The translations under genes were made by a program, and so were the position numbers. This document shows, piece by piece, positions 33,200-41,721 of a stretch of 64,000 bases of DNA (position 1 is its first letter; each line of letters begins with the position of its first letter). Source of the DNA: Demequina capsici (GTDB taxonomy: Bacteria > Actinomycetota > Actinomycetes > Actinomycetales > Demequinaceae). The stretch spans positions 1-64,000 of the forward strand of contig NZ_CP134880.1 of NCBI RefSeq assembly GCF_032102965.1. Reading direction: 5' to 3'. The notes beneath the pieces were generated by a model. The model worked only from the letters and a program-made list of their open reading frames with translations. It did not search any database and was not told the origin of the DNA.

Positions 33200-33268
33200 A
33201 CTACACTGTGAGGACTTTCTGAACTACACTTTGGGGGATTTCGAGACTGCACTCTGGGGCGCTTTCGG
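33200..33268. repeat. Three 23-bp direct repeats before the DUF4143 ATPase gene
   Basis: ACTACACT, ACTACACT and ACTGCACT start at 33200, 33223 and 33246, exactly 23 bp apart. Each is followed by a G-rich stretch and CTTTC or ATTTC. They begin 9 bases before the ATG of the minus-strand ATPase gene, so they cover its promoter region. They look like iterons or a multi-site operator. Confidence 0.68.
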
Positions 33269-33286
33269 GCGACGCTTGAGTGGGAG

Positions 33287-33715
33287 CTACGCCCCCGCAG
33301 GCTCCACCCCGAACTCACGCAGCAGCGCCAGCACGCGTCGCTCGATCTCGTCGCGGATGGGGCGCACGGCCTCGATGCCCTGGCCCGCCGGGTCGTCGAG
33401 GATCCAATCCTCGTACTTCTTGCCGGGGTAGTACGGGCAGGTGTCGCCGCAGCCCATGGAGATCACGTTGTCCACCTCGCGCACCATGGCGTCGGTCCAG
33501 CGCTTGGGGCGCTCGGAGGAGATGTCGATGCCCTTCTCCGCCATCGCCTCGACGGCGACGGGGTTGAGCGCCTCGGCGGGGCCGGAGCCGCCCGAGTACG
33601 CGATCGCGCCCTCGCCCGCGTAGTGCTTGAAGAATCCGAGCGCCATCTGCGAACGACCGGCGTTGTGGACGCACAGGAACAGTGCGGAGGGCTTGGTGGC
33701 GGTGTCCTCGCTCAT
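33287..33715 (-). CDS. arsC: Arsenate reductase, low-molecular-weight phosphatase type
   Basis: A 142-residue enzyme with the P-loop CVHNAGRS at residues 15-22, as in LMW-phosphatase-fold arsenate reductases. The family segment GCGDTCPYYPGKKYEDW and the acid-loop Asp in LDDPAGQ follow. Actinobacterial members commonly use mycothiol or thioredoxin to complete the reaction. It overlaps the upstream ArsR-phosphatase fusion gene by 4 bases, forming a two-gene arsenic operon. No arsenite efflux gene (arsB/acr3) is seen nearby. Confidence 0.9.
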   Translation of the reverse strand: MSEDTATKPSALFLCVHNAGRSQMALGFFKHYAGEGAIAYSGGSGPAEALNPVAVEAMAEKGIDISSERPKRWTDAMVREVDNVISMGCGDTCPYYPGKKYEDWILDDPAGQGIEAVRPIRDEIERRVLALLREFGVEPAGA

Positions 33716-34440
33716 GCGGGGCTTCCTTCCGGGACGGGGGTCAGCGTGGGGGTGAGGCGGGCGATGCGCTCGGCGAGCACGTCGAACGCCAGGTCGAAGG
33801 CGGCATCGGAGCCGTCGACGGACGGGTTGGCGACGGACCAGTGGATCGCATCCGCGCCGTCGAGCTCCTCATGGGCCGAGTCGCAGACGGTGACGATGAG
33901 GTCGTCCGGCGCGAGCACCTCGCCGACGTGGCGGGGCAGGACGTCGGGCAGGTTCAGCCCGTGACGGTTCGCGGTGGCGACTGCTCCCGGCGCGATGCGG
34001 TCGGCGGGGTGGGTGCCGGCCGACGCCGCGGGGACGGGGACGGTGCCGCTCCGGTGACTCTCGTTGAGCTGCGCCTCGTTCCACAGGGCCGCGGCCAGCT
34101 GGGAGCGCGCAGAGTTGCCGGTGCACACGAAGGCGACGCGGCGGGCGGCGAAGCGTGGAGCGGGGACCAGGTCCTCGAGAGAGCCGGGTGCGAGGGTCAC
34201 GTACGAGCGGCGTCGGTCGGCATCGGACCGGCGCTTGGTGGTGAGGCCTGCGGCCTCGAGCTGCCGCAGGTGGTGCGCCATGAGGTTGGACGTGATGCCC
34301 ACCTGCTCGCGCAGCTCGCCTGGGGTCGCGTCGCTCGCAGTGAGCAGGTCGACGATCCGCAGGCGGATGGGGTCGGCCAGCGCTGCGTGGCGCGCGGCGC
34401 GGGCGGCGAGGGAGGACGAGAAGTTCATTGCCTCAATCAT
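33712..34440 (-). CDS. ArsR regulator fused to a low-molecular-weight phosphatase
   Basis: A 242-residue fusion. Residues 10-85 form an ArsR-type winged helix (LADPIRLRIVDLL, ITSNLMAHHLRQLEAAGL). Residues 100-240 form an LMW phosphatase/arsenate reductase domain with the P-loop CTGNSARS and the segment VCDSAHEEL. Such fusions occur in actinobacterial arsenic loci. No Cys pair typical of As(III) sensing is seen in the first helix-turn-helix, so the phosphatase half may have sensing or catalytic duty. ATG 34440 lies inside the likely operator; ATG 34428 is an alternative start. Confidence 0.87.
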   Translation of the reverse strand: MIEAMNFSSSLAARAARHAALADPIRLRIVDLLTASDATPGELREQVGITSNLMAHHLRQLEAAGLTTKRRSDADRRRSYVTLAPGSLEDLVPAPRFAARRVAFVCTGNSARSQLAAALWNEAQLNESHRSGTVPVPAASAGTHPADRIAPGAVATANRHGLNLPDVLPRHVGEVLAPDDLIVTVCDSAHEELDGADAIHWSVANPSVDGSDAAFDLAFDVLAERIARLTPTLTPVPEGSPA

Positions 34441-34447
34441 CGTTGAG
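34432..34447. promoter_or_regulatory. ArsR-type operator palindrome
   Basis: CTCAATCATCGTTGAG is a palindrome with 5-bp arms and a 6-base centre, the size seen for ArsR/SmtB sites. It overlaps the most upstream ATG of the ArsR-phosphatase gene, which fits auto-repression and points to a start at 34428 or a leaderless transcript. Confidence 0.45.
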
Positions 34448-34571
34448 CAATTGTGATGATGTCAACCGCGGAGAGCGCGTCGCCCCGCGATCATGGCTGC
34501 TGCGGGAACGGACGCCGCCCGGCGGTGCGCGAGGCGCTGGCGCTGGCGCAAGCGCTGGCGCACGCGCCCGA

Positions 34572-34949
34572 TCAGTCGACGTCGCCGTCCACGTAGAGCC
34601 AGCGGCCGTCCTGCTTCACGAACCTGCTGGTCTCACGCATCGACCCCGTGGAGATCGCGCCCGTGCTGTGGTGCGCCACGAATGTGACGGTGCCCTCGAC
34701 GTCGTCCGGGCCGCCGCCGGTGGTGCCGATCACGTTGAGGCCGCGCCAGTCCACCGCGTCCACGTCCAGCGTCATCGGACGCGAGGACTCGTGCCACGTG
34801 CGGAACAGATAGTCCTCGTCACGGCGCGCGTATGCCGTGTAGCGGGAGCGCATCAGCGCCTCAGCCGTGGGCGGCTCCAGCTCGCCGCGCACGAACGGTC
34901 GGCAGCAGTCGGCGAACGACCTGCCGGAACCGCACGGGCACGCGACCAT
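34572..34949 (-). CDS. YchJ-family SEC-C protein
   Basis: A 125-residue YchJ/UPF0225 protein. The SEC-C zinc motif is at the N-terminus (CPCGSGRSFADCC, residues 4-16), followed by the NTF2-like YchJ core with LMRSRYTAYARRDEDYLFRTWH. Zinc binding through the Cys cluster is expected; function is not known. It overlaps the stop of the aldolase-like gene at 34949 by one base. The 131 bases between it and arsR (34441-34571) hold only short GCGCTGGC repeats. Confidence 0.87.
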   Translation of the reverse strand: MVACPCGSGRSFADCCRPFVRGELEPPTAEALMRSRYTAYARRDEDYLFRTWHESSRPMTLDVDAVDWRGLNVIGTTGGGPDDVEGTVTFVAHHSTGAISTGSMRETSRFVKQDGRWLYVDGDVD

Positions 34950-36076
34950 CAGCCCTCCTCAGGCAGCTGGACGTCGGCGACCCACGACACGTCCGGCCGC
35001 GACGCCATGCGCGCCGCGACCGCGAACTGCTCGCATGCCGTAGCCGTCGTGTCCCATGCGCACATCAGCCGCACCTCGACCTTGTCCTCGCTACGGCCGG
35101 GCTTCCAGTCGTAGAACCGGTACGAGCGGCGAAGCTGCTCCGCCATGGCGCGCGGCATCTCCACGAACACCGCATTCGCGTCCGTCGACTGGGTGAAGTG
35201 CAGGAACCCTTCGTCCGCCAGCGGCTCCAGCTGCTCGCGGAGCTGTGCGGCACGGCGGTTCGCGTGGCGTGCGTTGCGCAGCCACAGGGGATCCCCGGCC
35301 GCATCCGCCGACGTCATCAGCGCTGTCAGCTGCGCGGAGACGTACCGCATCTTGGATCCCAACTGCATGGTCTGCTTGCGCACGTACGGCAGGTCGTGGC
35401 CCAGCCCCGCCGCCAGCTCAGGGTTGAGGACGACGACCGCCTCGCCCAGCATCGCGCCGTTCTTGGTCCCGCCGAACGACAGCACGTCCGCTCCGCCGCA
35501 CGCCTCCTTGAGGCTCACTCCGAGCGCGGCAGCGGCGTTCGCGATGCGCGCGCCGTCCACATGCACCTTCATGCCGTGCGCGTGCGCGGCGTCGACGAGC
35601 GCGGTGATCTGCTCGACCGAGTACACGGTGCCGACCTCGGTGCTCTGCGTGAGCGACAGCACGAGCGGCTGCGCACGGTGCTCGTCGCCCAGGTCGCCCG
35701 TGTAGCGGTGCAGCTGCGACGGCAGCAGCCTTCCGTCGGGAGCGGGAAGCTCCAGGATCTTCAGGCCGCCCACCTTCTCCGGCGCGCCGCCCTCGTCGTT
35801 GTGGATGTGCGCGTGCTCGGACGCCACCACGCCGCCGCCCCACCGGGGGCTCAGCGCGAGCAGCGACGTGACATTCGCGCCCGTCCCGTTGAACACGGGG
35901 AAGCCGACGGCGTGCTCGCCGAACGTGACCCGGATCGCCTCGTCGAACGCCGCAGTCACCGCGTCGGACCCGTAGGCGGGCTCGTGCCCTCCGTCGGCCG
36001 CCGCGATCGCGGCCATCACCTCCGGATGCACCGAGGCGTAGTTGTCGGACGCGAAGTGGATAGTACGGTCGGTCAT
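34949..36076 (-). CDS. Low-specificity threonine aldolase-like PLP enzyme
   Basis: A 375-residue fold-type I PLP enzyme of the aromatic amino acid beta-eliminating lyase/threonine aldolase family. The PLP Lys lies in VLSFGGTKNGAMLGEA, the cofactor-binding Asp in HVDGARIANAAAAL, and the substrate region in FNGTGANVTSL. Threonine aldolases split L-threonine into glycine and acetaldehyde. The ATG at 36076 overlaps the stop of the membrane-GNAT gene by 4 bases. The product glycine would feed the glycine cleavage system encoded 5 kb away, though the two are not in one operon. Confidence 0.87.
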   Translation of the reverse strand: MTDRTIHFASDNYASVHPEVMAAIAAADGGHEPAYGSDAVTAAFDEAIRVTFGEHAVGFPVFNGTGANVTSLLALSPRWGGGVVASEHAHIHNDEGGAPEKVGGLKILELPAPDGRLLPSQLHRYTGDLGDEHRAQPLVLSLTQSTEVGTVYSVEQITALVDAAHAHGMKVHVDGARIANAAAALGVSLKEACGGADVLSFGGTKNGAMLGEAVVVLNPELAAGLGHDLPYVRKQTMQLGSKMRYVSAQLTALMTSADAAGDPLWLRNARHANRRAAQLREQLEPLADEGFLHFTQSTDANAVFVEMPRAMAEQLRRSYRFYDWKPGRSEDKVEVRLMCAWDTTATACEQFAVAARMASRPDVSWVADVQLPEEG

Positions 36077-36705
36077 GCGGTCAGGTCCCTCACCCATTCG
36101 GTGCGCTCGGTGCGGAAGCCCGCCTTGCGCAGATACTCGCGGTCGGTCATCTCGTGCGGTGTCAGGCGCAGCTGGCGGAAGCCCGCGTCATGCAGCGCGC
36201 GCGAGTCCTGGTACACGAACTGTCCCGGCGTGAAGTTGCGGAACCGCGGCTTCACCCAGTCCAGCTCCACCTCCCCCACGCCGTCGCCCGCCTCGCGCAC
36301 CGCGACGACTCCCACCGCCTCGTCGCCACGCACCACCATGAACGAGTGGCGCGTCGTCCCCGCGGCCGGGTCCACCGTGAAGGCGGGCGCGAACCGGGCG
36401 ATGTCCTCCTGGTACACGTGCAGCACGTGCTGCAGGAAGCGGCCATCCGCAGGCATGGGAAGCACCTGGTAGACGTGCGGATCCCGGGCCTCCTTGTAGA
36501 GGCGGTTCAACCAGTAGGCGTTGATGACGACGATCGCGACGTTCATCGCGACGTACGGCCAGATGCCATAGATCAGGTTGTAGCCGGTGGCGATCAGCGA
36601 GCCGATGAGGTTCATCCAGCGGAAGACCAGCATGCGCGCCTGCATCAGTGACATCACGATGAGGATCGAGCCGATCCAGCCGAAGACCTCGTACATCGCG
36701 TCCAT
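36073..36705 (-). CDS. YgjV-like membrane domain fused to a GNAT-like domain
   Basis: A 210-residue protein. Residues 1-70 contain three close hydrophobic helices (EVFGWIGSILIVMSLMQARM, WMNLIGSLIATGYNLIYGIW, VAMNVAIVVINAYWLNRLYK) like YgjV or half-SWEET proteins. Residues 85-210 read as an N-acetyltransferase-like fold (FMVVRGDEAVGVVAV, VELDWVKPRFRNF, LRKAGF). The classical acetyl-CoA loop R/Q-x-x-G-x-G/A is not clear. It is the first gene of a minus-strand operon with the aldolase-like enzyme and YchJ. Function is unknown. Confidence 0.7.
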   Translation of the reverse strand: MDAMYEVFGWIGSILIVMSLMQARMLVFRWMNLIGSLIATGYNLIYGIWPYVAMNVAIVVINAYWLNRLYKEARDPHVYQVLPMPADGRFLQHVLHVYQEDIARFAPAFTVDPAAGTTRHSFMVVRGDEAVGVVAVREAGDGVGEVELDWVKPRFRNFTPGQFVYQDSRALHDAGFRQLRLTPHEMTDREYLRKAGFRTERTEWVRDLTA

Positions 36706-36741
36706 GCCCCCAGCCTATGGCCGTCCGCGTACCCTCGATCC

Positions 36742-37110
36742 ATGACCGACTCGGTGCGCGCCGACGTGTGGGTGTGGGCTGTCCGGCTCGCCAAGACCCG
36801 CACGCAGGCCACCGACGCCTGCAAGGCCGGTCACATCCGGGTGCGCGGCGAGCGTGCCAAGCCGTCCACGCCCGTCCGCGTGGGCGACCAGGTGGTGGTC
36901 AAGGGAGGGGACCGGGACCGCATCGTCGTCGTCACCCGGCTGCTGCTCAAACGCGTCGGCGCCGAGCCCGCCCGCGAAGCCTACGAGGACCACAGCCCCC
37001 CGCCCGTCAGGCGCGAGCACGCCGCCGCGTTCGCGGTCAGGGACCGTGGCGCGGGCAAGCCCACCAAGCGCGAACGGCGCCAGCTCGACAGGTTGCGCGG
37101 CCGCGCCTGA
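36742..37110 (+). CDS. S4-domain RNA-binding protein, Hsp15-like
   Basis: A 122-residue protein with an N-terminal S4 domain (VRADVWVWAVRLAKTRTQA, ACKAGHIRVRGERAKPS, then VRVGDQVVVK) and a basic C-terminus (KPTKRERRQLDRLRGRA). Hsp15 in E. coli binds 50S subunits with stalled nascent chains and helps recycle them after heat shock. Length and layout fit the family. Divergent from the membrane-GNAT gene. Confidence 0.88.
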   Translation: MTDSVRADVWVWAVRLAKTRTQATDACKAGHIRVRGERAKPSTPVRVGDQVVVKGGDRDRIVVVTRLLLKRVGAEPAREAYEDHSPPPVRREHAAAFAVRDRGAGKPTKRERRQLDRLRGRA

Positions 37111-37154
37111 GCCTCCCTGTGGCGATCACGCAGGAGCCTTGCTGGTGGACACGG

Positions 37155-37182
37155 CTCACAACTGCGCCTTTCCAGACGATGA
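37155..37182 (+). promoter_or_regulatory. Sigma-28-like promoter before the third receptor gene
   Basis: CTCAC at 37155-37159, a 15-base spacer, then GACGATGA at 37175-37182, 47 bases before ATG 37230. Same layout as before cheA and receptor 2, although this locus is 20 kb away. Confidence 0.6.
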
Positions 37183-37229
37183 GAGCGGCGAGAACCATCA
37201 GGAAGTCCCCGCTTCACCACTGGAGAGTC

Positions 37230-38822
37230 ATGAACACGGATGTTCACCCGGGACGCGGCCCACGCTTCACCCTTGCCGCTCAGATCTTCGCCGCGGTAGG
37301 CGCCGTCATCGTCGCGCTCGCGGTGGTCGGCACCATGTCGGTCTCGACGCTGCGCAGCATCGACTCCGAGAACATGGCGCTGGTCGCGTCGCAGGCCAGC
37401 ATGGCCAAGGCGGTGAAGGACCTCGAGAACTCCCTGTGGGAGGCGCGCGCCACCGAGTACAACCTCAACGGGGCCCCTGACTCGAAGATCGACGGCCTGG
37501 TGGCCGACCTGCAGCGGCATCAGACCCGCTTCGAGACGCAGCTCGACGCGTTCGTCGCCGACTACCAGGCGACCTTCGGCGAGGACGTGTACGGGCTCGA
37601 CCTCATCCACAGCACGTGGGACGGCTACAAGGCTGCCGTGCTGTCCGTCTGGGTGCCGACCGCAGGCGTCGACCCCGCCACCGCGGCGACCATCCACGGC
37701 TACGACGTGACCATGACCTCGCTCGTCGAGGAGTTCGACTACGCGATCGACACGCGCATCGCGGCCTCCACCCAGGCGACGCAGAGCCACGCCGACTTCG
37801 TGATCCTGCTCATCACCGTGCTGCTCGCGGTCGGCATCGCAGTGGGTGTCGCGGTCGGCTGGTGGACCACGCGCCGCATCTCGCGCTCCGCGGCGATCGT
37901 GAGGCGCTCGCTCGAGGCGCTCGCCGAGGGTGACCTGACGGCCGACGCGGTCGTGCGCAGCAACGATGAGATGGGCGACATGGCCCTGGCCCTGGGATCA
38001 GCGCAGGGTGCCCTGCGGGAGACGATGGCGGAGGTCATCGCGTCCGCGCAGACGGTCGCCGCCGCTGCCGAGGAGCTGTCGGCGTCGAACGCGCAGGTGG
38101 CTGCGGGCTCTCAGGAGACGTCGGCGCAGGCGGGCGTGGTCGCGTCGGCGGCCGAGGAGGTCAACCGGTCCGTGCAGGCGGTGGCGTCCGGAGCGGAGCA
38201 GATGGGCGCGTCGATCAAGGAGATCTCGCACAACGCGAACGAGGCGGCACGCGTGGCCGCCGCGGCCACCAACGTCGCGGAGGCCACGAACGAGCAGGTC
38301 GCGAAGCTGGGTGTCTCGAGCCAGGAGATCGGCAACGTGATCAAGGTCATCACCGGCATCGCGGAGCAGACGAACCTGCTGGCGCTGAACGCCACGATCG
38401 AGGCCGCACGGGCCGGTGAGGCGGGCAAGGGCTTCGCCGTCGTCGCGTCCGAGGTCAAGGATCTGGCGCAGGAGACGCAGAAGGCGACCGAGGAGGTGGC
38501 CCGTCGCGTGCTCGCCATCCAGGAGGACACCGGGGGCGCCGTCGAGGCGATCGAGCAGATCAGCGAGATCGTGAAGCAGATCAACGACTTCCAGATGACG
38601 ATCGCGTCCGCGGTCGAGGAGCAGACCGCGACCACCAACGAGATGAGCCGCGGGGTGGCCGAGGCCGCGCACGGCTCGGGCGACATCGCCGGCAACATCT
38701 CGTCCGTGGCGCAGGCGAGTGCTGATGCGGCTCAGGTGCTGGACCAGATCGGTGCGTCCGTGAACGAGCTCGCGGAGCTGTCCGCGACCCTGCGCGCGAA
38801 GGTGGAGTACTTCACGTACTGA
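37230..38822 (+). CDS. Methyl-accepting chemotaxis protein (receptor 3)
   Basis: A 530-residue chemoreceptor. Membrane helix near 17-42 (AAQIFAAVGAVIVALAVVG), extracellular helical sensor region distinct from receptors 1 and 2, second membrane helix near 193-215, HAMP, and the same signalling domain with [20 protein letters not shown] and the KVEYFTY end. Long stretches of the signalling half match receptors 1 and 2 at DNA level, including silent positions. It stands apart from the chemotaxis operon but has the same promoter type and a TGGAGAG ribosome site. Confidence 0.95.
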   Translation: MNTDVHPGRGPRFTLAAQIFAAVGAVIVALAVVGTMSVSTLRSIDSENMALVASQASMAKAVKDLENSLWEARATEYNLNGAPDSKIDGLVADLQRHQTRFETQLDAFVADYQATFGEDVYGLDLIHSTWDGYKAAVLSVWVPTAGVDPATAATIHGYDVTMTSLVEEFDYAIDTRIAASTQATQSHADFVILLITVLLAVGIAVGVAVGWWTTRRISRSAAIVRRSLEALAEGDLTADAVVRSNDEMGDMALALGSAQGALRETMAEVIASAQTVAAAAEELSASNAQVAAGSQETSAQAGVVASAAEEVNRSVQAVASGAEQMGASIKEISHNANEAARVAAAATNVAEATNEQVAKLGVSSQEIGNVIKVITGIAEQTNLLALNATIEAARAGEAGKGFAVVASEVKDLAQETQKATEEVARRVLAIQEDTGGAVEAIEQISEIVKQINDFQMTIASAVEEQTATTNEMSRGVAEAAHGSGDIAGNISSVAQASADAAQVLDQIGASVNELAELSATLRAKVEYFTY

Positions 38823-38931
38823 CCCGCCCCGCCCGCCCAGCCCTCCGCGCTCGTCTCGGCGCACTGGTGGTCCCGGCGCACTGGTCCTATTGGCACCTCA
38901 GTGCACGTTCTCGCGCCGATCTGTGCACTCA

Positions 38932-39075
38932 CGTGCCATCCGGATCGGGCGGCGGGCGCCACGTCCCCGTGCCATCCGGATCGGGCGGCGGGCGCCACGT
39001 CCCCGTGCCATCCGGATCGGGCGGCGGGCGCCACGTCCCCGCGTCACCAGGATCGGGCGGTGGGCGCTACCTCTG
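38932..39075. repeat. 36-bp tandem repeat, four copies
   Basis: Copies start at 38932, 38968, 39004 and 39040. The first three are identical (CGTGCCATCCGGATCGGGCG and the next 16 bases) and the fourth is diverged. They fill the gap between the third receptor and glgP with no spacers. The unit has short self-complementary parts (GGCGCC, and GGCAC with GTGCC), so each copy could fold. A shorter repeat, GGCGCACTGGT, occurs twice near 38858-38886. The whole 319-base gap holds no gene. Confidence 0.85.
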
Positions 39076-39096
39076 CACGACACCGGCGCTCACACG

Positions 39097-39130
39097 GCGA
39101 GGGCCCGGGGGAGATCCCCAGGGCCCTCGC
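39097..39130. terminator. Hairpin between receptor 3 and glgP, likely bidirectional
   Basis: GCGAGGGCCC (39097-39106) pairs with GGGCCCTCGC (39121-39130). An inner GGGG/CCCC stem continues after one mismatch, with the loop AGAT. It lies 12 bases after the glgP stop on the minus strand. Confidence 0.8.
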
Positions 39131-39141
39131 GCGTCGGGTGC

Positions 39142-41616
39142 TCAGGCGTTCTGGTCGATCGGCTTCGCGCCCCAGATGCGGTCCAGGTAGTCCTGGATCG
39201 ACCGGTCCGAGCTGAAGTAGCCGCTGCGGGCCACGTTGAGGATCGCGGAACGGCTCCACGACTCGTGGTCCAGGTACGCCGCCTCGACCTTCTTCTGCGT
39301 GTCCATGTAGGAGCGGAAGTCGGCCAGCGCCATGAAGCGGTCGCGTTCGGTGAGCGAGGCGAAGATCGACGCCACGGCGCCGCCCCGCTCGCCGTCGGTG
39401 AAGTGCCCGGACGCGATGAGGTTCAGAGCGGCCTTCAGCTCCGGGTCGGACTCGTAGTACTCGCCGGGGTCGTAGCCGCGGGACTCCAGGGACGACGCCT
39501 CGGGCTCGGTCATGCCGAACAGGAAGAAGTTCTCGTCGCCCACGAGCTTGCGGATCTCGACGTTGGCGCCGTCGTCCGTGCCGATGGTGAGCGCGCCGTT
39601 GAGGGCGAACTTCATGTTGCCAGTGCCCGACGCCTCCTTGCCTGCCAGGGAGATCTGCTCCGACAGGTCGGCGGCGGGGATCAGCACCTCCGCCAGGGTG
39701 ACGTTGTAGTTGGGCGGGAAGGCGACCTTGAGGCGGCCCTTGAGCGACGCGTCGGCGTTGATGGTGCGGCCGACCGCGTTGATGAGCTCGATGGTCTCCT
39801 TGGCGCGCACGTAGCCCGGCGCGGCCTTGGCGCCGAACACGAAGGTGCGGGGCGTGACCGACTCGAGCGGGATCCGCCCGGACTTGATGCCCTCGTACAG
39901 CGACACGATGTGCAGCAGCTTGAGGCTTTGACGCTTGTACTCGTGCAGACGCTTGACCATGGCGTCGACCATGCCGTCGCCGGCGAGCTCGATCCCGTCG
40001 CGGTCCATGAGCACCTTGGCGAGCCGGCGCTTGTTGGCGCCCTTGACCTCGCGGAACGCGTGGCGGAACTCGGCGTCGTCTGCCAGCGGCTCGAGGCCGC
40101 GCAGCTGCTCCAGGTCGGTGATCCAGCCGTCGCCGATCGCCGCGGTGATCAGCTCGGACAGCGCCGGGTTGGCCAGCCGGATGAACCGGCGCGGGGTGAC
40201 GCCGTTGGTGACGTTCGTGAACTTCTCCGGCCACATCTGCGCGAAGTCGTTCAGCACCTTGTCCTTGAGCAGCTCGGAGTGCAGCTCGGCGACGCCGTTC
40301 ACCTTGAAGCCCGCGACGGTCGCCAGGTGCGCCATGCGCACCGCGCGCCCGGGCTGCTCGGCGATGATCGACATGCGGCGCACCCGCAGCTCGTCGCCGG
40401 GGAACGCGGCCCGCACCTCCTCGAGGAACTCCTCGTTGATGCGGTAGATGATCTCCAGGTGGCGCGGCAGCAGCTTGCCCATGAGGTCCACGGGCCACAC
40501 CTCGAGGGCCTCGGGCAGGAGCGTGTGGCAGGTGTAGGCGAACGACTTCTGGGTGACGGCCCAGGCGTCGGCCCAGTCCCAGCCCTTGTCGTCCACGAGG
40601 ATGCGCATGAGCTCCGGCACGGCGATCACGGGGTGCGTGTCGTTGAGCTGCCAGATGATGCGGTCCGGCAGGTTCTTGAGGTCGTAGTCCCGCGGCAGCA
40701 CGTGCTCGATGAAGTCGTGCAGCGACGCGGCGACGAAGAAGTACTGCTGCTGCAGGCGCAGCTCCTTGCCCTGCGGCGTGGAGTCCTCGGGGTACAGCAC
40801 CTTGGAGATGTTCTCCGCGAAGGTGCGGGCACGGACCGCCTCCGTGTACTCGCCGGCGTTGAACTCGCGCAGGTCGAAGTCGTGGCGGGCGCGGGCGCTC
40901 CACAGGCGCAGCGTGTTGACGCGGCCGTTGCGGTACCCGGGGACCATGTAGTTGTACGGCTTGGCGGTCACGCGCCAGGAGGGGATCCAGGTGCGCGCTC
41001 CGTCGGAGCCGTCCGGCTTGTCCTCGGTGTGCCCGCCGAAGTGGACGTCCACGGAGTACTCGGGGTGCGGCAGCTCCCACGGGGATCCGAGGTGCAGCCA
41101 GTGGTCCGGCTTCTCGACCTGCTTGCCGTCGACGAACGTCTGCTTGAAGATCCCGTACTCGTAGCGGATGCCGTAGCCGACGGTCGGCACGTTCATGGTG
41201 GCGAGCGAGTCGATGAAGCAGGCGGCGAGGCGGCCCAGGCCCCCGTTTCCGAGCCCGGGCTCCTCCTCGACGGCCTGAAGCTCGTCGATGTCGAGGCCCA
41301 CGTTCGCGAGCGACTCGCGGGCGATGTCCTCGAGGTCGGCCGCGAGCAGGGCGTTCTCGAGCTGCGGCCCCAGCAGGAACTCGGCTGAGAGGTAGGCGAC
41401 GGTCTTCGCCTGATCGCGGTACTGGTTGCGGAGCGTCTCGAGCCACCGGGTGGTGAGGTAGTGGCGGACGGCTCGGGAGAGCGCGTAGTACTTGTCGTTC
41501 GCGCTCGCACGGTCGAGGTCGACGCCTCGCCCGTAGTTGAGCTCGCGCAGGAATGCCCGCGTGAAGCTCTCGACGGAGTGCTCAGGTACCGCCAGCGGCG
41601 GAGTGTTCTCGCTCAC
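39142..41616 (-). CDS. glgP: Glycogen/alpha-glucan phosphorylase
   Basis: This enzyme releases glucose 1-phosphate from glycogen or maltodextrin. The 824-residue protein has the usual bacterial phosphorylase length. Landmarks are the glucan region [19 protein letters not shown], the segment [19 protein letters not shown], and the PLP Lys in [21 protein letters not shown] start at 41616 (protein [11 protein letters not shown]) is chosen because the longer frame to 41745 runs into the divergent gcvP start and is Arg-rich. No clear Shine-Dalgarno precedes it. Other glycogen genes are not nearby. Confidence 0.94.
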   Translation of the reverse strand: MSENTPPLAVPEHSVESFTRAFLRELNYGRGVDLDRASANDKYYALSRAVRHYLTTRWLETLRNQYRDQAKTVAYLSAEFLLGPQLENALLAADLEDIARESLANVGLDIDELQAVEEEPGLGNGGLGRLAACFIDSLATMNVPTVGYGIRYEYGIFKQTFVDGKQVEKPDHWLHLGSPWELPHPEYSVDVHFGGHTEDKPDGSDGARTWIPSWRVTAKPYNYMVPGYRNGRVNTLRLWSARARHDFDLREFNAGEYTEAVRARTFAENISKVLYPEDSTPQGKELRLQQQYFFVAASLHDFIEHVLPRDYDLKNLPDRIIWQLNDTHPVIAVPELMRILVDDKGWDWADAWAVTQKSFAYTCHTLLPEALEVWPVDLMGKLLPRHLEIIYRINEEFLEEVRAAFPGDELRVRRMSIIAEQPGRAVRMAHLATVAGFKVNGVAELHSELLKDKVLNDFAQMWPEKFTNVTNGVTPRRFIRLANPALSELITAAIGDGWITDLEQLRGLEPLADDAEFRHAFREVKGANKRRLAKVLMDRDGIELAGDGMVDAMVKRLHEYKRQSLKLLHIVSLYEGIKSGRIPLESVTPRTFVFGAKAAPGYVRAKETIELINAVGRTINADASLKGRLKVAFPPNYNVTLAEVLIPAADLSEQISLAGKEASGTGNMKFALNGALTIGTDDGANVEIRKLVGDENFFLFGMTEPEASSLESRGYDPGEYYESDPELKAALNLIASGHFTDGERGGAVASIFASLTERDRFMALADFRSYMDTQKKVEAAYLDHESWSRSAILNVARSGYFSSDRSIQDYLDRIWGAKPIDQNA

Positions 41617-41721
41617 ATGGGGCAATCTACGCGTCAGCCGCGCACATGTCAGCAGGCGTCTTCCTGCCTCCGCACGGCGCGCGCCCTGTCCGTGCGAGGG
41701 CCTTTGCGACACAATGAGCGG

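Noticed and set aside
38932..39075. Possible CRISPR array (regular 36-bp repeats)
   Set aside because: The copies are contiguous with no unique spacers, and no cas genes are in the window. This is a plain tandem repeat.
41617..41721. Glycine riboswitch before gcvP
   Set aside because: The gap between the divergent starts is only 105 bases and contains a promoter-like CACAAT next to the GTG. The paired glycine aptamer core was not recognisable.
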